This document shows, one piece after another, positions 16,606-21,767 of a DNA stretch of 21,767 bases (positions within the stretch are counted from its first letter, which is position 1; every line of letters starts with the position of its first letter). The notes beneath the pieces were generated by a model that saw only the letters and a program-made list of their open reading frames with translations, did no database searches and was not told the DNA's origin. Origin of the DNA: Chara braunii (Eukaryota; Streptophyta; Charophyceae; Charales; Characeae); NCBI GenBank assembly GCA_003427395.1, contig BFEA01000239.1, positions 854,330 through 876,096 of the forward strand, read 5' to 3'. Made by a program: the position numbers and the translations under genes.

Positions 16606-17085
16606 GTGGTCATTGTCGACATCATCATTGCTACGGCCTCTCACCTTCATTGCGCGCATTCGATCCGGCGACCTCGTCGTTCCACTGGCGGAACGATCGA
16701 GAAGACCCTTTAGGGGTTGATTGAAAACCTTCCTCGACTAGGAGGAAGGACCTTGATTGCTCCCGGTCGACCGGGAGTGCGGTATTGTCAATCTCATTCC
16801 CTCTTACTAATTCCCCCCTTCCTCCCGCCGATCTCTCCCAAGTTCTCACCTTTTTCCTCTTCTTCCATCTCCTCTCCATTCTCCCTTTTCTCCTTTCCCA
16901 TCTCACCCAATTGGTCGCATCATCTAAAATTCCTAATGTGCATGACACATATATCCTCTTCTTGTGTTTGTTTGACAATGTCGTCCATCCCGTTGTGCGG
17001 AACGTCGACCTAATTCGATAGGATTAATCTTCATTCTCTCTTCTGCCAACGCCGCGAACGAAATTAATTCCGACGTTTTTGTTCG
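16606..17085. other. Non-coding interval with an 18-bp palindrome
   Basis: No gene is supported. CTCCCGGTCGACCGGGAG at 16760-16777 is a perfect palindrome, and just before it is a shorter dyad, TCCTC-GACTA-GGAGGA (about 16731-16746). A further dyad CGTTCC/GGAACG lies near 16677-16694. Confidence 0.5.
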
Positions 17086-17640
17086 AAAGTAACTTGAAAT
17101 TCTTTATTATATCAAATTATTTCATAAATTAGTTTAAAATTTGACTTTATTTCAGAAATTCGTGAAATACATTTCGAAATTTACTAAATTTAATCCTTCT
17201 GACATCCACCCTACTTCTACTTTATATCCCTCGTAAAATTCTAAAATTCCACAATTCTTTTTGAAATTCTTTTGGAAATTCTTTGAAATTCTTCTTAATC
17301 TTACAATATGTCGATACAATTTATTAATTTCATCTAAATAATTTTGGAATTTCTCCCCATTCAATTTACTTGACTGCCATTAAATTCTTTCTGCCATTTT
17401 ATCGTAAATTCTTTAATTAGGAATTAGTCTTGTATTTTTATTTCAAACCTTCCAAATTCTCTTAATTTCAGAAATACGTCAAGGAATTTTCCATTTTAAT
17501 TCAAAATCCCTACATCTTTTATTATCTCCCCGAACTTTTGGGAATTTTTACCAATATTTTTGAAATTCCTTGAATTTTGCTTCAATTTTCTTTAAATTTT
17601 TAATTTATGTCCAAATAATTTTGGAATTTTAGTTTGACTC
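17086..17640. other. AT-rich segment with recurrent GAAATTC/TTTGAAATTC
   Basis: Composition falls sharply here relative to its neighbours. GAAATTC, AAATTCTTT and TTGGAATTT phrases recur many times without a fixed period. It lies 5' of the plus-strand gag and could be a diverged leader or LTR, or an unrelated AT-rich insertion. No coding is seen. Confidence 0.5.
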
Positions 17641-17833
17641 TGTAATTGTCTTATGCATGCTTTCCTTTATGCCCCACACCATTCTGTGAAAATCTTCTCT
17701 CATTTTCTTGCTGGAATTGGGAATTTTCCTATTTCTCCCTTAACGTGACTCTGAATTTTTCTTCATTCAACTTCATAAATTTGTTAGACTCCATTCCTAC
17801 GCACCTTCGTTTCCCAGTCCCCTACCCCCCCCT

Positions 17834-19822
17834 TTGCGTGTCACCGTTGCTCCCCGTGACACCCAACAACGTGCACTCCAAAATAGCGCCCGAGACGCCC
17901 GCGCGGCACACCGGCTCGTTCGCTTTGACGCGCCGATCGCTGCCACTGAGCACCCCCCCCACTCCAGTTCCCCCTCTTCATCTTCTTCATCCCCTGACTC
18001 TATGCAAAGTGTTGAGTTCGCAAGTCCCTCCCGCTCCATCACCGAAGGCCTTGCATTCCTAGCTCGTGACACCATGCCTGACTCGGCGGAGATTCCCACC
18101 CCTGCAACCGCCAGTTCGGGCTCAGCCACCCAGTCAGACCCTATATTGGCCCTCCTCCAGCACATGCGGACCACATTCGAGGCCAAATTCACAACCATGC
18201 AAACCAACTTCGATACTTTGTTGGACCATATGTCACAGATGGAGTCGCGGGCCACCACACCTCCCTCCTCTCACCCCCCCCCCTCCTCTTCCCACACACT
18301 TGTTCCTAGTGGATCACACCTCCCCTCTCCCCAACTTGGTATCCCGCAGTCCTCCCCCCCACCCGCGTCATCAGCGTCTCTGTCCGCTTCCTCTCCTTCT
18401 TTGGTTGGCGTCATCTACACGCTTGTCTCTTCCATGGGTGGTATGCCTTCTCCACACACCCACCCTTCTTCTGCAACCATCGCTTCCTCCCAAGTGTCCT
18501 CCTCCACACTTTCCTCCTCAGGACCCATGGCATCGTGTCCTGCCACCTCCTCAATTTTAGTTTCCACGGCACCTACCTCACCACCCCCCCCTTCTTCACC
18601 TCCCTCCGCACCCCCTATGAAGCCCAGTACACAGAATGCTGAGATCCAAAACCACCTTGCCATGGCCCACGACCAGATCCGCCGGCTCCAAAGAGGTCAA
18701 TCCTTGCCTCCCCACCTCGCGGGACAGCCTGCTGCCCTTTTCATTTACCGGCAGCATCAAACACAGGTCGCTGCGATGCACTTTACTCTTCCTCCACCGG
18801 CCACCACGATGTCTCACGACCCTTTGCCTCAGCTCCCTGCCTTGTCTAGTGGTCCTGCGGGTGCCCCTAGTTCCTCTGTCCTCTTATCGCAGTGTGCCCT
18901 CCCCCTCCCTCCTCATTACCAGCCGCCACCCTATGTACCTCGATACCACCCTGACAGACTCCCCCTGTTCGATGGCAAGGCCACCGAACTCCAGGGATGG
19001 ATCACCACGGTCGAGGAGCAACTTCGGTACCATGGTGTAAACATAGACTTGTGGCTTGCGGAGATGTCAGCTTGCTTCACAACTCGAGCGGCTTCCACTT
19101 GGCGTGACTTTCTCGCTGTTCGTGCTCAGCAGGGCGTTCATGCGAGTATGACGTACGCGGAGTTTCGTGATTTTCTCGAACAGTACTTCTTTCGCCCGAC
19201 GCCTACTCGTGACCCGATCACACGGGTCGCTGAGATCAGATGGCTTGGTGGCAACAATGCCTTAGAGTCGTACATCACGACATTCCACCACGTTCGCGCC
19301 CAGGTTCCTCCCTCCCTCATAGTCGACGACGCTATGGTCCAGCGTTTCCGTGTCGGGTTACCCCAACCCTTCCAGCTTCAGATGTTGGCGTACACAGTGC
19401 ACACCCTCCCTGAGGCCTTCAACATTGCCAGGGCCATCCAGCTCACCTATGCACCTCTTGTGGGCTCCACATTTGAGCCTGGTGTTGCACCTCCCGCTGC
19501 CACATCTGCCCCTGGCGCATCTCGCCCCGGACAGTTCTCCACGTCTCGCTGCGACCCCCGTCGAGTTCCTGGACGCACCTTCTTCCGCCGTGTTCAGACT
19601 ACGCTCCGCGAGTCGTCGAGCGTTGAGGACGGTACTGGTTCAAATGGATCCCATAGTGACCCGGACCAGGGACATGACCCCCAGTCTCCTGTAGATGGTG
19701 ACGATCCCGACCAGGACGAGCACCTCGCCTTAGGCAACACCAGTCCTCCTCATCGAGGACCCGCCCATCCGCCACACAGCAGCCCCTCCCATCATGCTAC
19801 GTCTTCCCCCGGGCCCAATTGA
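17834..19822 (+). CDS. gag: Chromovirus Gag, long open frame
   Basis: An open frame of 662 residues in which the first in-frame ATG is at 18002 (residue 57), so a 606-residue protein is likely unless the start is elsewhere. The N-terminal half is Ser/Pro-rich and disordered. A short helix (KFTTMQTNFDTLLDHMSQME, about residues 117-136) may be coiled. The retrotransposon-gag domain spans about residues 373-545, from LPLFDGKATELQGWI through FRDFLEQYFFRP to EAFNIARAIQLTY. The acidic/Pro-rich tail ends at TGA (19820-19822), just before the zinc knuckle, which is in another frame. This is the only long intact frame in the window, and expression is unproven. Confidence 0.85.
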   Translation: MRVTVAPRDTQQRALQNSARDARAAHRLVRFDAPIAATEHPPHSSSPSSSSSSPDSMQSVEFASPSRSITEGLAFLARDTMPDSAEIPTPATASSGSATQSDPILALLQHMRTTFEAKFTTMQTNFDTLLDHMSQMESRATTPPSSHPPPSSSHTLVPSGSHLPSPQLGIPQSSPPPASSASLSASSPSLVGVIYTLVSSMGGMPSPHTHPSSATIASSQVSSSTLSSSGPMASCPATSSILVSTAPTSPPPPSSPPSAPPMKPSTQNAEIQNHLAMAHDQIRRLQRGQSLPPHLAGQPAALFIYRQHQTQVAAMHFTLPPPATTMSHDPLPQLPALSSGPAGAPSSSVLLSQCALPLPPHYQPPPYVPRYHPDRLPLFDGKATELQGWITTVEEQLRYHGVNIDLWLAEMSACFTTRAASTWRDFLAVRAQQGVHASMTYAEFRDFLEQYFFRPTPTRDPITRVAEIRWLGGNNALESYITTFHHVRAQVPPSLIVDDAMVQRFRVGLPQPFQLQMLAYTVHTLPEAFNIARAIQLTYAPLVGSTFEPGVAPPAATSAPGASRPGQFSTSRCDPRRVPGRTFFRRVQTTLRESSSVEDGTGSNGSHSDPDQGHDPQSPVDGDDPDQDEHLALGNTSPPHRGPAHPPHSSPSHHATSSPGPN

Positions 19823-20555
19823 CTATCGCGGAGAGTGAGGACTTTCATACACGAGGTATATGTACCCGTTGTCGCCTACCTGGTCACACTCCGTCCACCT
19901 GCCCCTACGCCGACGCCCTCCAACGTCACTTTGCTCAGCAGTCCCGTCCTCAGCCTGACCCCCCCGTTTCGACCTCCAGCGTCGCAGCCACCTAGCGGCG
20001 ATCTCCTGTCCCCCTGATCCTCCTACAGGCTACAGTAGCAGGCATACCCGTTCGCGATTCTACACTCGCGGCGCTTGCTACTCTTTCTGAGGACTCGGGC
20101 CTGACCTCACTGTTGGTTGATCCTAGCGACGCTGGTGCACCCTCCCCTTCTCCTCCTAGCGTCTCTCGTGATCCTCCTCCTCGTCCTCCTACTAGGCATG
20201 CTCTACGCACGGCCCGTTGCGGTGCTTCCCTTGTCGCAGCCAAGGATATCATCGACTTCCTGGACCTCGAGTACGTTAAGGTCCACCAGGAACGTCTCCA
20301 CCTCAGAGAGCATACCCTGTCTGCAATGTCTCAGCACCTACACAATCTCGATCGCATCTTACAGATTATTCCAGTGCGCCTCGAGACCTCTACTAAAGTG
20401 TATCACGCACTATGGGACTCTAGTTGTACTGGCGACTTCATTCATCCTCGCGTAGTTAAGGAGGCATCTTTCTATGAACGGATAGCCTTCTACTGTCACC
20501 GTTACACTTGGTGACAATCAGGCCAAATCCTTGTCGACGTACGTCACTTGCAACG
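19819..20555 (+). pseudogene. CCHC knuckle and degraded aspartic protease
   Basis: In the frame one base behind gag, CTRCRLPGHTPSTC (19861-19902) is a clean CX2CX4HX4C nucleic-acid-binding knuckle that would normally end Gag. TAG at 19993-19995 interrupts this frame. It then continues through a Pro-rich linker to HALWDSSCTGDFIHP (near 20406-20450), which aligns with the retropepsin active site; the usual Gly after Asp-Ser is Ser. A frameshift between about 20465 and 20488 moves to a frame reading TVTVTLGDNQAKSLSTYVTC, resembling the next protease strands. The protease stops near 20555, where integrase sequence begins. No activity is expected. Confidence 0.7.
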
Positions 20556-21189
20556 TGAGGCCGACACGCTTCGGAAACTCAGACGTCGATATATCGGTCC
20601 ATGAACTATTCTTTCATCCGCCGGACCTAATCATAACTATCCGGTGAGCTTCAAATTGAAGCTCCTCGATTTCATCTATCGCGCTGACCTACATGATGTG
20701 TTTCATGTATCTCTATTGCTCCCCTTCAGACAGTCTCCCCCTGAGTTCCACGACGGACCTTACCCTCACCCCTCTCCCATCATCATTGAGGGTCACGAGG
20801 AGTTTGTCGTCTCTGATATCGAGTCGCGGTGTATGACTGATGGTGACCCTCCCCGCCTCGAGTATCTCGTTCGATGGAAGGGTTACCCTGACGAGGAGTC
20901 TACTTGGGAGTCTCTTGAGCACCTGAAGCATGCTATGACTTTCGTGCGTGCTTACGATCAAGCTCATCCTTTCCCTTCATCATCCTCCCCTCCTACTTCT
21001 CGTCCTTCGACTGGCCCATCTACTTCAGCGACCACTAATATTCCCCCTCCTCCATCGATGGGTCCTCCCGCTCCACTAGTACCTGCCTTAGGTCCTCCTC
21101 CTCCCGTGGACGTGGTTCCGCCTATTGTTGCAGTTGATTCCTCTCACCCTCAGCGTACCCATCGACTTCCCTCTCGCTATCGTGACTGA
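20545..21189 (+). pseudogene. Integrase C-terminal region with chromodomain
   Basis: The frame contains LRKLRRRYIGP (GPY/F-type module), a TGA at 20602-20604 and then ADLHDVFHVSLLLPF, the usual C-terminal integrase signature. The chromodomain follows at about 20795-20960: EEFVVSDIESR, then LEYLVRWKGYPDEESTWES and LEHLKHA, with the expected aromatic residues (Tyr, Trp, Trp). In chromoviruses this module directs integration to marked chromatin. A Pro/Ser-rich tail leads to a stop at 21187-21189. The upstream finger and DDE core are missing. Confidence 0.9.
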
Positions 21190-21253
21190 TCTATACCCCC
21201 GGTACGCTCTCTATCTTTTGCCATTCTTGGACACTTATGCAGCAGCTCCCGGT
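21190..21253 (+). other. 3' untranslated start of the chromovirus
   Basis: Short pyrimidine-rich sequence between the chromodomain stop and the 13-bp array. No LTR start is recognised. Confidence 0.4.
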
Positions 21254-21344
21254 TTCGACTTCTACATTCGGCTTCTACATTCGACTTCTATATTCGGCTT
21301 CCACATTCGACTTCTACATTTGGCTTTTACATTCGACTTTCGAC
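21254..21344 (+). repeat. 13-bp minisatellite, seven units, alternating
   Basis: Units TTCGACTTCTACA and TTCGGCTTCTACA alternate strictly at the fifth base (A, G, A, G, A, G, A), giving a 26-bp higher-order unit. Divergence is slight and the last unit is degenerate. It is in the 3' untranslated part of the chromovirus. Confidence 0.92.
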
Positions 21345-21767
21345 CTCAGTGCTTCTCTTCATTACCAGAGTACCTGTTGCAGTGTTCCGGACTTCTACTT
21401 GACTTCTGCGCTACTCCTACTTCATCTTAGCTACTTCGACTCGACTTCTGTCTGGGTACTCATCAGCTGGACTACTCCATCTTTTCGGTCACGGAGTTCC
21501 CTCATTCCCATCTACCCTTCACCCTCGAGTTTACCCTCCAGTCGCATGATGACCAGGGTTGTCGAGCCCCGGCCCCGGGGCCCCGGTGGGGGTCCGGGGG
21601 TCCGGGGTTCCGCACCCCCAACCCCGGCTCCGGACCCCTCCCCCCCCAAAAAAAATAAAATAAAATTGTGGGGGGTGCACAGCGAGAGCGCGCACCTCGT
21701 GGGCTAAACCCCAAAAATGGGGTTTCGTGCCCCACCTCGGACCCCCCTCGGGGCCACACCCACCACT
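21345..21767. other. Pyrimidine-rich then GC-rich edge with G4 motif
   Basis: There is no gene. Four G-runs at 21577-21580, 21588-21592, 21596-21600 and 21604-21607, with loops of 7, 3 and 3 bases, meet the usual G-quadruplex pattern. A hairpin AAACCCCA/TGGGGTTT with a 4-nt loop lies at 21706-21725. A purine tract ending GTGGGGGG before TGCACAG (about 21667-21682) resembles a polypurine tract and LTR start, but no matching LTR is in the window. Confidence 0.5.

Larger units (their letters stand above)
17834..21189 (+). mobile_element. Internally deleted Ty3/gypsy chromovirus
   Basis: The plus-strand order is gag, CCHC knuckle, protease fragment, integrase C-terminal region and chromodomain. 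A full chromovirus would carry RT, RNase H and the integrase finger and core between the last two; they are absent. No LTR pair, primer-binding site or polypurine tract was recognised. The coding is visibly richer in GC than the minus-strand element, so the two belong to different lineages. Confidence 0.9.

Noticed and set aside
16293-16724. 143-residue frame through the ATC microsatellite
   Set aside because: The His-run comes from the microsatellite and there is no other protein signal.
16631-16978. Minus-strand frame with a tRNA-like B-box phrase (GGATCGAATGC)
   Set aside because: No matching A-box, and the flanking stem does not pair as a T-arm, so neither a tRNA nor a SINE is called.
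17797-18663. Alternative frames overlapping the chromovirus gag
   Set aside because: Shadows of the real gag frame, caused by Pro/Ser-rich C-rich DNA.
21667-21682. Polypurine tract and LTR start after the chromovirus
   Set aside because: GTGGGGGG before TG is suggestive, but no matching 5' LTR is seen and the region is homopolymer-rich.

Overview
The window looks like repeat-dominated eukaryotic nuclear DNA, most likely from a plant or streptophyte alga. The reasons are two decayed Ty3/gypsy retrotransposons (one a chromovirus), plant-type ACGT-core motifs, many micro- and minisatellites, and no intact host gene. The species cannot be fixed from the sequence; a charophyte is only a guess. 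Scattered single Ns (1661 and about 8744-9060) mark a draft or consensus assembly.

Layout: 1-2040 is non-coding, with a degenerate motif in three copies, purine-rich tracts, a 22-bp exact direct repeat, a G-box-like cluster and a weak LTR/primer-binding-site candidate. Positions 2040-4515 form a pyrimidine/purine-asymmetric foldback structure. Its left arm (about 2385-3455) and right arm (about 3517-4320) are imperfect inverted copies, each holding a tetranucleotide array, followed by a short direct copy. Positions 4509-9349 (minus strand) hold a Ty3/gypsy element read gag, protease, reverse transcriptase, RNase H, integrase. It has many stop codons and frameshifts, a missing catalytic segment in the reverse transcriptase, and a 3' end cut off against the foldback repeat. 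Upstream of its gag lie a TATA-like site (9442) and, at 9763-10974, an unusual one-orientation cluster of the 11-mer GCCACGTCAGC (TGACGTGGC type on the element strand).

Positions 11480-12606 carry about 6.8 copies of a ~170-bp satellite. Positions 12620-16800 are non-coding: a GAA tract, a dyad-rich segment, a ~1395-bp-offset duplication, a ~162-bp repeat and a 26-bp minisatellite that appears expanded in only one copy of the duplication. Positions 17086-17640 are AT-rich. Positions 17834-21189 (plus strand) hold a chromovirus with a long gag, a CCHC knuckle in another frame and a degraded protease. This is joined directly to the integrase C-terminus and chromodomain, so reverse transcriptase, RNase H and the integrase core are missing. 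The end has a 13-bp alternating minisatellite and a GC-rich tract with a G-quadruplex motif.

Nothing appears to act as a working gene set. The two retroelements are independent, differ in composition and are both inactive. The most unusual signals are the ACGT-motif array, the foldback with an arm-specific array expansion, the dyad-rich duplicated segment and the ~170-bp satellite.
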